Shown here one piece after another: positions 1 to 5,284 of a stretch of DNA of 33,399 nt. The DNA lies in the NCBI GenBank assembly GCA_022792495.1, contig JAAWBD010000023.1, positions 1 through 33,399 of the forward strand. The letters are read 5' to 3'. Source of the DNA: Oscillospiraceae bacterium. Its GTDB lineage: Bacteria > Bacillota > Clostridia > Oscillospirales > Oscillospiraceae. The notes beneath the pieces are model-generated. The model had not been told where the DNA came from. It saw nothing but the letters and a program-made list of their open reading frames with translations, and ran no database searches. Positions within the stretch are counted from its first letter, which is position 1; each line of letters starts with the position of its first letter. The translations under genes and the position numbers were made by a program.

Positions 1-186
1 AGCGGACATGTCACGGACGAAAGAGTAGGCCTCCTCCAGCTTCTTCACCGTCTTCTGGAGATCAATGATATAGATCCCGTTCCGCTCGGTGTAAATGTAG
101 GTGGCCATCTTGGGGTTCCAGCGGCGGGTCTGGTGTCCAAAATGGACACCCGCCTCCAGAAGCTGCTTCATAGATACGACTGCCAT
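1..186 (-). CDS. rpsB: 30S ribosomal protein S2 (5' part only)
   Basis: This is the N-terminal 62 residues of ribosomal protein S2, a small-subunit protein needed for S1 docking and initiation. The visible residues begin [20 protein letters not shown] and continue with [20 protein letters not shown], the very conserved S2 opening, including the [15 protein letters not shown] block. The start is the ATG at 184-186, preceded by AAGGAGG about 8 bases upstream. The window edge cuts the gene; the remaining residues lie outside. In most bacteria tsf follows, which cannot be checked here. A sigma-A-type promoter and a foldable leader of about 100 nt lie directly upstream (187-329). The identity is very secure. 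Confidence 0.97.
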   Translation of the reverse strand, partial: MAVVSMKQLLEAGVHFGHQTRRWNPKMATYIYTERNGIYIIDLQKTVKKLEEAYSFVRDMSA

Positions 187-294
187 AGTTTGTTCCTCCT
201 TTTTTGTTTGTGCCTCCACCCCGGTCATCCGGCCCGGTCTACTCCATCGGAGCACAAGACCGCCGTCCCAAAAGTGTGCGTATTTTTCGCAGGC
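187..294 (-). promoter_or_regulatory. rpsB 5' leader with possible pseudoknot (candidate S2 autoregulatory leader)
   Basis: The leader between the predicted rpsB transcription start and the ribosome site can fold. On the minus strand GGTCT (257-261) can pair with AGACC (236-240), enclosing a small CTCC/GGAG hairpin (242-252). TTGTGC at 252-257 can also pair with GCACAA at 208-213, just before the Shine-Dalgarno, which would make a pseudoknot or an alternative fold. Many bacteria control rpsB through leader RNA bound by S2; whether this is such an element is inference from the pairing alone. Confidence 0.45.
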
Positions 295-300
295 CATGAT

Positions 301-329
301 AGTTTACCACAGTTTGGATGGGAATGCAA
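301..329 (-). promoter_or_regulatory. Sigma-A promoter for rpsB
   Basis: On the minus strand the -35 box is TTGCAT (324-329) and the -10 box is TAAACT (301-306), with a 17-base spacer. It points toward rpsB, with a start near position 294. Confidence 0.75.
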
Positions 330-395
330 GGATTTTTCTCGAAGCGATAAAATTTTTCAACATCCATCCCAATATTGGACTTTATGGCGTTTCGC

Positions 396-1349
396 TCATT
401 TCTCCTCCTGCCTGGCCAGCTCCTCCTCAAAGTGACGGTTGATCTGATCGGTAAAGGCCTGGGCCGCATTGTAGCCCATGCGCTTATGACGGTTGTTCAT
501 AGCCGCCACCTCAATAATGACCGCCAGATTCCGGCCCGGCTTTACCGGGATGGTAACTGAGGGAACGTTAATCCCTAGTATATCTGTGTGGAGCTCCTCC
601 AAGCCCAGACGGTCATAGACCGCTCCATCCCTCCAGGGCTCCAGGTTGATCACAAGGTCAATGTTGGCGGAATCCTTGATGGAGGACACACCAAACAGCC
701 GGCGTACATCCACCACACCGATCCCCCGCAGCTCCATATAATGGCGGATCAGTTCCGGGGCATTCCCCACCAGCTGGTTGACACCCATCTGCTTGATCTC
801 CACCGCGTCGTCAGCGATCAGACGATGGCCGCGCTTGATCAGCTCGATGGCTGTCTCGCTTTTGCCCACGCCAGACTCCCCGAAAATGAGCACCCCTTCA
901 CCATAGATCTCCACCAGCACCCCGTGACGAGTGATCCGGGGGGCCAAATGGTTCCGCAACCCCGTGATAAGGGAGCCCATAATATCAGTGGTGGTCTCCT
1001 GTGTCCGCAGGATGGTGCGGTCATACCGCTCCGCCATCTCCATACATTCCGCAAAAGGCTCCATCCCACGGCAAATGATAAGGGCCGGAATATCCTGGGC
1101 CATCAGCTTTTCAAAGCTCTCCCTCCGTTCCGTAGGAGAGTATCCATCCAGAAAGGTTTTCTCCACCTTTCCCAGCAGCTGCAGGCGCATGGGATCAAAG
1201 TAATCAAAATAGCCGATAAGCTCCAGCGCCGGGCGGTTTATATCCCGAGTTCCGACTGTACGCTTTTCATAATCCTTTCCGACTCGAAGGATCTCCAGGT
1301 CATACTCCTTCACCAGCTGGGTCAACTTTACACTGTATTGATTTTCCAT
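396..1349 (-). CDS. hprK: HPr kinase/phosphorylase
   Basis: Bifunctional HPr(Ser) kinase/phosphorylase phosphorylates and dephosphorylates Ser46 of HPr, the central switch of carbon catabolite control in Firmicutes. The 317-residue protein has the usual family length. The N-terminal domain (about 1-130) is followed by the catalytic domain with RHGVLVEIYGEGV (141-153), the Walker A GESGVGKS (157-164) and the family signature around MELRGIGVVDV (205-215). The ATG at 1347-1349 is preferred over an in-frame GTG five codons upstream because GGGAGGG then sits at ribosome-binding distance. The gene has its own promoter, is divergent from the acetyltransferase gene and lies upstream of rpsB. No ptsH is nearby. 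Confidence 0.96.
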   Translation of the reverse strand: MENQYSVKLTQLVKEYDLEILRVGKDYEKRTVGTRDINRPALELIGYFDYFDPMRLQLLGKVEKTFLDGYSPTERRESFEKLMAQDIPALIICRGMEPFAECMEMAERYDRTILRTQETTTDIMGSLITGLRNHLAPRITRHGVLVEIYGEGVLIFGESGVGKSETAIELIKRGHRLIADDAVEIKQMGVNQLVGNAPELIRHYMELRGIGVVDVRRLFGVSSIKDSANIDLVINLEPWRDGAVYDRLGLEELHTDILGINVPSVTIPVKPGRNLAVIIEVAAMNNRHKRMGYNAAQAFTDQINRHFEEELARQEEK

Positions 1350-1375
1350 TCTCCGCCCTCCCACACTTTTTTAAA

Positions 1376-1404
1376 AGTATAGCCCAAAAAAAGGCTTCCC
1401 GCAA
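1376..1404 (-). promoter_or_regulatory. Promoter for hprK
   Basis: On the minus strand the -35 box is TTGCGG (1399-1404) and the -10 box is TATACT (1376-1381), with a 17-base spacer containing a run of seven T. It lies about 25 bases upstream of the hprK start codon. Confidence 0.65.
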
Positions 1405-1432
1405 CTGTTTTATGAAAAAGCCTTGGCTAAAC

Positions 1433-1461
1433 TTGACTATCCTCTCCTCTTCCGATACAAT
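1433..1461 (+). promoter_or_regulatory. Promoter for hexapeptide acetyltransferase
   Basis: The -35 box is TTGACT (1433-1438) and the -10 box is TACAAT (1456-1461), with a 17-base spacer. It is divergent from the hprK promoter, and the ribosome site follows within ten bases, so the leader would be very short. Confidence 0.65.
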
Positions 1462-1483
1462 GTTGCAAAAGGAGGTTATCCCC

Positions 1484-2137
1484 ATGCGCTCCATTCCAAA
1501 CCCTGACACTGTATTTCCCAATGAGTTTGGCACATCCTGCTTTCTGAAAAATATTATTACTGCCCCCAACATCTCGGTGGGAGACTATACATACTATGAC
1601 AGTGATTCCGACCCCACAGCTTTTGAAAAAACTAATGTTCTGTTCAATTATCCAGAGTTTGGCGAAAAGCTGATTATCGGAAAATTCTGCGCCTTAGGAT
1701 CAGGGGTCACCTTTATCATGGGCCCCGCTAACCACCGCCTGAGCAGTGTTACCACATATCCCTTCAATGTTTTCGGCGGTCTTTGGGCGGAGCGCACTCC
1801 GCCCCATATGGAACAGCTGCCCCACAAAGGAGATACCGTGGTGGGCAACGATGTGTGGATCGGCCGTGAAAGCGTCATCATGCCCGGGGTGACCATCGGA
1901 GACGGCGCGGTCATTGCCGGATACTCTGTGGTCGCCAAGGATGTTCCCCCATATACAATCTTTGGTGGAAACCCTGCCCGACTTCTGAAACAACGGTTTG
2001 ACCAGGAGTTGACCCAGCTTTTGATCCGCTTCCACTGGTGGGATCTCCCGGGAGAGGCCCTGGCCGAGATCCTTCCGCTCTTATGCGATCCCGATCTGGA
2101 GAAGGTCAAGGGCTGGCTCAGAGAACGGCTGACATAA
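1484..2137 (+). CDS. Vat/CatB-type hexapeptide-repeat O-acetyltransferase
   Basis: This 217-residue enzyme belongs to the xenobiotic acetyltransferase (XAT) branch of left-handed beta-helix acyltransferases, which move acetyl from acetyl-CoA to a hydroxyl on small molecules such as streptogramin A or chloramphenicol. Family marks are IGKFCALGSGVTFIMG, followed by NHR with the catalytic-type histidine, then YPF and the hexapeptide run GNDVWIGRESVIMPGVTIGD, ending with the YTIFGGNPARLLKQRF cap. The start at 1484 follows AAAGGAGG at 8 bases; an upstream in-frame ATG at 1412 lies before the promoter and is rejected. The gene stands alone with its own promoter and terminator. The real substrate cannot be told from sequence; housekeeping Vat-like enzymes are common and often not resistance genes. 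Confidence 0.88.
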   Translation: MRSIPNPDTVFPNEFGTSCFLKNIITAPNISVGDYTYYDSDSDPTAFEKTNVLFNYPEFGEKLIIGKFCALGSGVTFIMGPANHRLSSVTTYPFNVFGGLWAERTPPHMEQLPHKGDTVVGNDVWIGRESVIMPGVTIGDGAVIAGYSVVAKDVPPYTIFGGNPARLLKQRFDQELTQLLIRFHWWDLPGEALAEILPLLCDPDLEKVKGWLRERLT

Positions 2138-2168
2138 AAACGCGGTGGCGATATACGCCACCGCGTTT
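2138..2168. terminator. Bidirectional terminator between convergent genes
   Basis: A perfect 13-bp inverted repeat AAACGCGGTGGCG / CGCCACCGCGTTT with a 5-base loop starts right after the acetyltransferase stop codon. It also sits just past the 3' end of the coat protein gene on the other strand, so it can serve both. Confidence 0.85.
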
Positions 2169-2177
2169 CCTTCTTAT

Positions 2178-2429
2178 TCAGGGCTTCTGGGAATTGAATT
2201 TGTTGTATGCCTCGCTGACCTTGCTGACCGGAGCCTGCTCCACTGTATACCAGCCCTTGGCCTGGGCCACTTTGAAAAGAGCCGTCTGGGTCATATGGCT
2301 CTGATTCAGGATCTTCAGGTACTCGTCCCGAAGCTGATCGTCCACACACTCAGAGGCAAAGGTATTGTAGTTGGTGGACATCTTTTTCTCCGTAAGGATC
2401 ATATCTGTCACTCGTTCCTGGTCATTCAT
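2178..2429 (-). CDS. CotF-like spore coat protein (83 aa)
   Basis: A small, mostly helical protein resembling the C-terminal half of Bacillus CotF and its clostridial relatives. Recognisable family features are MILTEKKMSTNYNTFASEC near the start, a helix with DDQLRDEYLKIL, and the closing QTALFKVAQAKGWY, where the KGWY turn is typical of the family. These proteins are assembled into the spore coat; the biochemical role is unknown. The ATG follows AAAGGAGGG at good distance. It lies 13 bases downstream of a 61-residue partner of the same family, so the two appear to be a split pair made together. Confidence 0.82.
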   Translation of the reverse strand: MNDQERVTDMILTEKKMSTNYNTFASECVDDQLRDEYLKILNQSHMTQTALFKVAQAKGWYTVEQAPVSKVSEAYNKFNSQKP

Positions 2430-2442
2430 AGCAAACCCTCCT

Positions 2443-2628
2443 TTACTTCAAAAAGTTCAGCAGACAGTCAAAATTCTGCCGGTGCTGGTCGGCGTACTGC
2501 TGGAAGCTGGTTTTCAGCTCCTGATCCTCCGTCTCCTGGACGGCAGTCTGGTACTTGGCACACAGAACCTTCTCGAAATTCAGCTGGTCGCTGATCCCAG
2601 CCAGCTCCTTGGCGGTGAGATTGGGCAT
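2443..2628 (-). CDS. Small CotF-family / ferritin-like coat protein (61 aa)
   Basis: This 61-residue helical protein begins MPNLTAKELAGISDQLNFEK and contains the repeated-helix pattern VLCAKYQTAVQETEDQELKT, then HRQNFDCLLNFLK. It matches the N-terminal helical-hairpin segment seen in clostridial CotF-like coat proteins. The start at 2628 is chosen for AAAAAGGAGGG about 7 bases upstream; the longer open frame upstream has no support. It begins 16 bases after the unrecognised 190-residue gene and is followed by the 83-residue CotF-like gene, suggesting a three-gene sporulation unit. The family call is firm for the pair; the role in the coat is inferred. Confidence 0.78.
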   Translation of the reverse strand: MPNLTAKELAGISDQLNFEKVLCAKYQTAVQETEDQELKTSFQQYADQHRQNFDCLLNFLK

Positions 2629-2644
2629 TTGCGATCCCTCCTTT

Positions 2645-3217
2645 TTAGGTTTCGCTTCCATTCTCCCCCGCCCCGGAAAAATTATGCAAAAGCTCCGGGA
2701 TCCCCCGACGGGAAAATCGAAACAGGATATACCAGTTGCCGGATAGCCGCTCTGCTTTGGCAAGACAAAAAAGAGGCGGAATGGGAAAGGGCTGGTGTCG
2801 GGGCCAGGGAAAGGCCAAATAAAATCCCTCCACATCCCGTTTTAAAAGGGCTCGCTTCACTCCGCGGAGGCAGGCGGACAGCATCGGCTCTGTCAGGAGC
2901 CGTTGAGGGCAGTCTGTCCAGCACCAGTCGGGAGGAGGTGGCGCTTCCTTCGTGAAGGCATAGGCCATCAGTATTTCCGCCCCTTCAGGCGGCCAGGCCC
3001 CCTGTCGCTCCAACGCCGGTATATCCATCACCCGCCGCAGCCGCAGCGCCCCGCCATCCGGAATCAGGGTGCCGAGAAGGATCCTTCCCCCTGCTCCCCG
3101 CAGCCAGGCCTTATAAAGCCCCCCACTGTCCGCGGCCCGGATGGCCTGACAGACAGCCTTCTCCCCCTCCTGCCGCACTGTCACCGCCCCGTACGCCCCC
3201 TCGAAGCTCCATTCCAC
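2645..3217 (-). CDS. Conserved-looking protein of unknown function (190 aa)
   Basis: I do not recognise this protein with confidence. The N-terminal half is rich in short beta-strand patterns with glycine turns (GGRILLGTLIPDGGALRLRR, then ALERQGAWP). The C-terminal half contains DWCWTDCPQRLL and then a basic helix. No signal peptide or membrane segment is seen. The frame is the best coding candidate here, and it ends 16 bases before two coat protein genes, so a link with sporulation is plausible but unproven. The start is uncertain: a GTG at 3215-3217 has AGAGGGGG upstream, while a TTG seven codons earlier lies inside an 11-bp hairpin. The ribosome site itself falls in the hairpin arm. Confidence 0.6.
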   Translation of the reverse strand: MEWSFEGAYGAVTVRQEGEKAVCQAIRAADSGGLYKAWLRGAGGRILLGTLIPDGGALRLRRVMDIPALERQGAWPPEGAEILMAYAFTKEAPPPPDWCWTDCPQRLLTEPMLSACLRGVKRALLKRDVEGFYLAFPWPRHQPFPIPPLFCLAKAERLSGNWYILFRFSRRGIPELLHNFSGAGENGSET

Positions 3218-3225
3218 AGCAAACA

Positions 3226-3257
3226 CCCCCTCTGGCAACTCTATGCGCCAGAGGGGG
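3226..3257. terminator. Hairpin between DUF4097 gene and downstream gene; may also mask a ribosome site
   Basis: CCCCCTCTGGC (3226-3236) and GCCAGAGGGGG (3247-3257) form an 11-bp perfect stem with a 10-base loop. It lies 26 bases past the DUF4097 stop codon, as expected for a terminator, but the following T-run is poor. The arm nearest the next gene contains that gene's AGAGGGGG ribosome site. Confidence 0.6.
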
Positions 3258-3283
3258 CGGGCATGTCTTCTTCTATGGCAGTT

Positions 3284-4165
3284 TCATTTGGAAAAATGGA
3301 TTTGAATATCCCCCATAGCGGCTTCCGCCTCCACATAATTCGGCCCATCTCCTCCCAGGGCAGTAATGTCTCCCATGCCGCTGTTCTGTGTCTGTCCGTC
3401 CACCGTCAGCGTCCCCATACTGGTCTCCAGATCCCAGGTGTATTCCTCTTGTTCCCCCGGTAAATGGATGACGACATCCCCCATATCGCTTTTGGCCTCC
3501 AGATCTCTGGCCTGAAGGCTCCGGCAGACCACATCCCCCATACTGGTAGACAGATCCACCTCCCCTGCCGTGATATCCACATCCACCTCAATATCTCCGA
3601 ATTCAGTGGACAACCTTAACACATCCAAAGCCCATTCCGCCGGGACAGTGAGTATCATTTTACACTCCACATTAAAATTGTCCCCCCATTTTCCCCCTCC
3701 CCAACTCTCATCCTCCACCTTTAAGACGCCGTCCTCCACCCAATATCTCATGGTATAATTCCTCAGATTCCAACCGAGAGAAACGGCGAACTCCTCCCCC
3801 TTCTGGAGCCTCAGATCGCCGCAATCTACATCCACCTCTACCGATGTGATCCCCTCCAGCTTCCCGCTCTCCAGAACCTGCTTCTCTCCCGCATCCCCAT
3901 GCCCCACATGGATCCCGCTGTCTCCGCCTATGCTCACCCCACCACTGTCCACATGGATACCGTTTTCTCCTCCGATATGGATTCCATCAGAACCAACCAA
4001 AATAGGGCCCCACTCCCTATCATAGGAGATCTCCTCCCAGCGGTCCTCGAAATACCGGTTGCTCTCTCTCCTGCCCCCCATGGCGGTTCCCACCAGATTG
4101 AGTGTCAATCCCAACGCAAACAGGGTACCCGCCAGAGCAAGACATATCTTAATACCCCTCTTCAT
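3284..4165 (-). CDS. DUF4097-family membrane-anchored beta-strand repeat protein
   Basis: This 293-residue envelope protein starts MKRGIKICLALAGTLFALGL, a single N-terminal signal anchor, and continues outside the membrane. Residues 58-91 hold four short GIHI/GIHV/VSIG-type repeats of about 8 residues. The rest is a DUF4097/LiaG-like beta-solenoid with repeats centred on TEFGDIEV, STSMGDVV, KSDMGDVV, ETSMGTLT, SGMGDITA and AAMGDIQI. Such proteins pair with DUF1700 proteins and PadR regulators and are thought to act in envelope stress sensing; the biochemical role is unknown. The start at 4165 follows AAAGGAGCG and overlaps the DUF1700 gene by 17 bases, so it is the last gene of a PadR-DUF1700-DUF4097 operon. 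Confidence 0.85.
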   Translation of the reverse strand: MKRGIKICLALAGTLFALGLTLNLVGTAMGGRRESNRYFEDRWEEISYDREWGPILVGSDGIHIGGENGIHVDSGGVSIGGDSGIHVGHGDAGEKQVLESGKLEGITSVEVDVDCGDLRLQKGEEFAVSLGWNLRNYTMRYWVEDGVLKVEDESWGGGKWGDNFNVECKMILTVPAEWALDVLRLSTEFGDIEVDVDITAGEVDLSTSMGDVVCRSLQARDLEAKSDMGDVVIHLPGEQEEYTWDLETSMGTLTVDGQTQNSGMGDITALGGDGPNYVEAEAAMGDIQIHFSK

Positions 4166-4748
4166 ATTCGGCGCTCCTTTCCACATAGGTATCCCGGAAC
4201 CACCGGATCAATCGAACTGTGAGCCATGCCGCCAGGACGGCTCCCAGCAGCAGAAGGATCCCCACCGCCACGGTAATCAATCCTCCGCCGCTCTGAAACA
4301 GCATTCCCGCCAGAGACATCCCCCTGATTCCGCCTATGGTGATCCGCAAGCCGATAAAAACGCATAGAAGTCCAGACAACCCTAAACCGAACACCACGGC
4401 CAGCAAAGAGGGCCCCGCAAAGATCGCGGCCACTACCAAAAGAAGTGTAAACACCCATTTGGACATCCCGCTTCGGCCAACCGGAGCATACCCCGGTTCG
4501 GCATACTCCTGACTATAGCTATGCTCGGGTTCCGCTACAGAGGACAGCCCCTCCTCCCGCCGCTCCCGCAGGATCTGCTGAGCCAGCTTCTCCGGAGATC
4601 CCAGCTCCGCCATGACGGCCTGCTCACCCCCTTCCCCAGCGTCCTCAAAATACTCCGTATAATAGTTCATGATATCCTCTACCTCACTGACAGGCATCCG
4701 GTTTGTGAGGTAGGCTCTCAAAAAGCGCAGATAGGTCTCTTTATTCAT
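4149..4748 (-). CDS. DUF1700 family membrane protein
   Basis: This 199-residue protein has the cytoplasmic DUF1700 (HAAS-type) N-terminal domain: NKETYLRFLRAYLTNR, then EVEDIMNYYTEYFEDAGEGG and ELGSPEKLAQQIL, which is highly characteristic. A linker (about 65-90) leads to two or three hydrophobic segments (roughly 92-125, 135-160 and 160-185). The family usually sits between a PadR regulator and a DUF4097 protein, exactly as here, and is thought to act as a membrane partner of the regulator or the beta-repeat protein. The ATG overlaps the PadR stop region by 8 bases, and the DUF4097 start lies inside its own 3' end, so translation of all three is probably coupled. Confidence 0.88.
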   Translation of the reverse strand: MNKETYLRFLRAYLTNRMPVSEVEDIMNYYTEYFEDAGEGGEQAVMAELGSPEKLAQQILRERREEGLSSVAEPEHSYSQEYAEPGYAPVGRSGMSKWVFTLLLVVAAIFAGPSLLAVVFGLGLSGLLCVFIGLRITIGGIRGMSLAGMLFQSGGGLITVAVGILLLLGAVLAAWLTVRLIRWFRDTYVERSAEYEEGY

Positions 4749-5061
4749 CTCTCGTCCCTCCTGACAGGATCTTTCCTACCCGGTCTGTGTAATCCGCCCA
4801 GCTTCTCCGGCAATCATCCAGCAGATCCCGCCCTGTGGGAGTTATGGCGTAATATCTGCGGTTTCGACCCTGAAATTGCCTGTCATAGACGCTCAAGCAG
4901 CCCTCTCTCTGGAGACGTCGCAGGATGGGATACAGGGTAGATTCTGAGATATCGACCTGCCTTTTGATTTGTTGGGTCAGGCTGTAGCCGTAGGCATCCT
5001 CCTGCTCCAGAACAGCCAGCACACAGCCGTCCAGCAGAGGTGCGGTCAGCTGAAAGATCAT
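4741..5061 (-). CDS. PadR-family transcriptional regulator
   Basis: This 106-residue winged-helix repressor shows the standard PadR pattern: an N-terminal helix with LLDGCVLAVLEQEDAYGYSL, the recognition region ISESTLYPILRRLQREGCL, and the wing RRYYAITPTGRDLL. The short C-terminal helix fits the small PadR-s2 type that forms dimers and controls envelope or efflux genes. The ATG at 5061 is preferred over an earlier start in the promoter region. It heads the operon with the DUF1700 and DUF4097 genes. A palindrome lies between the -35 and -10 boxes of its own promoter, so autorepression is likely. The signal it responds to is unknown. Confidence 0.93.
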   Translation of the reverse strand: MIFQLTAPLLDGCVLAVLEQEDAYGYSLTQQIKRQVDISESTLYPILRRLQREGCLSVYDRQFQGRNRRYYAITPTGRDLLDDCRRSWADYTDRVGKILSGGTRDE

Positions 5062-5087
5062 GGATTCACCGCCCTTTCTTATTATCG

Positions 5088-5122
5088 GCAATATTATATT
5101 ATGTATAATATTGCTTTGTCAA
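5088..5122 (-). promoter_or_regulatory. PadR operon promoter with embedded palindromic operator
   Basis: On the minus strand the -35 box is TTGACA (5117-5122) and the -10 box is TATAAT (5093-5098), with an 18-base spacer. An 11-bp inverted repeat, GCAATATTATA (5088-5098) and TATAATATTGC (5104-5114) with 5 bases between, covers the spacer and the -10 box. A dimeric regulator bound there would block polymerase; the PadR protein encoded just downstream is the obvious candidate. Confidence 0.75.
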
Positions 5123-5210
5123 GTAGCCGTGTGCATATTCATAGAAATTTAATACTTCTCCCAAACCCTTGCCCTTACCGCTCTTTTCCGCTTTTTGTAA
5201 ATTTTTGCGG

Positions 5211-5239
5211 TTGTCAAATGAAATCCTGTGCGTTAAAAT
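5211..5239 (+). promoter_or_regulatory. Promoter for the activase operon
   Basis: The -35 box is TTGTCA (5211-5216) and the -10 box is TAAAAT (5234-5239), with a 17-base spacer, 45 bases upstream of the first gene of the plus-strand operon. It is divergent from the PadR promoter with about 90 bases between them. Confidence 0.65.
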
Positions 5240-5284
5240 GTAGGTTAAACAATTCTCCCATAATGGATTTGAGGTGTTTCTATC

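Noticed and set aside
588-1382. A 264-codon open frame opposite hprK
   Set aside because: It is antisense to the well-supported HPr kinase gene, and the translation has the His/Pro/Gln bias of shadow frames.
1484-2137. A streptogramin or chloramphenicol resistance determinant
   Set aside because: The fold fits Vat/CatB, but these are mostly of unknown substrate. No mobile context or resistance neighbours are present, so resistance cannot be claimed.
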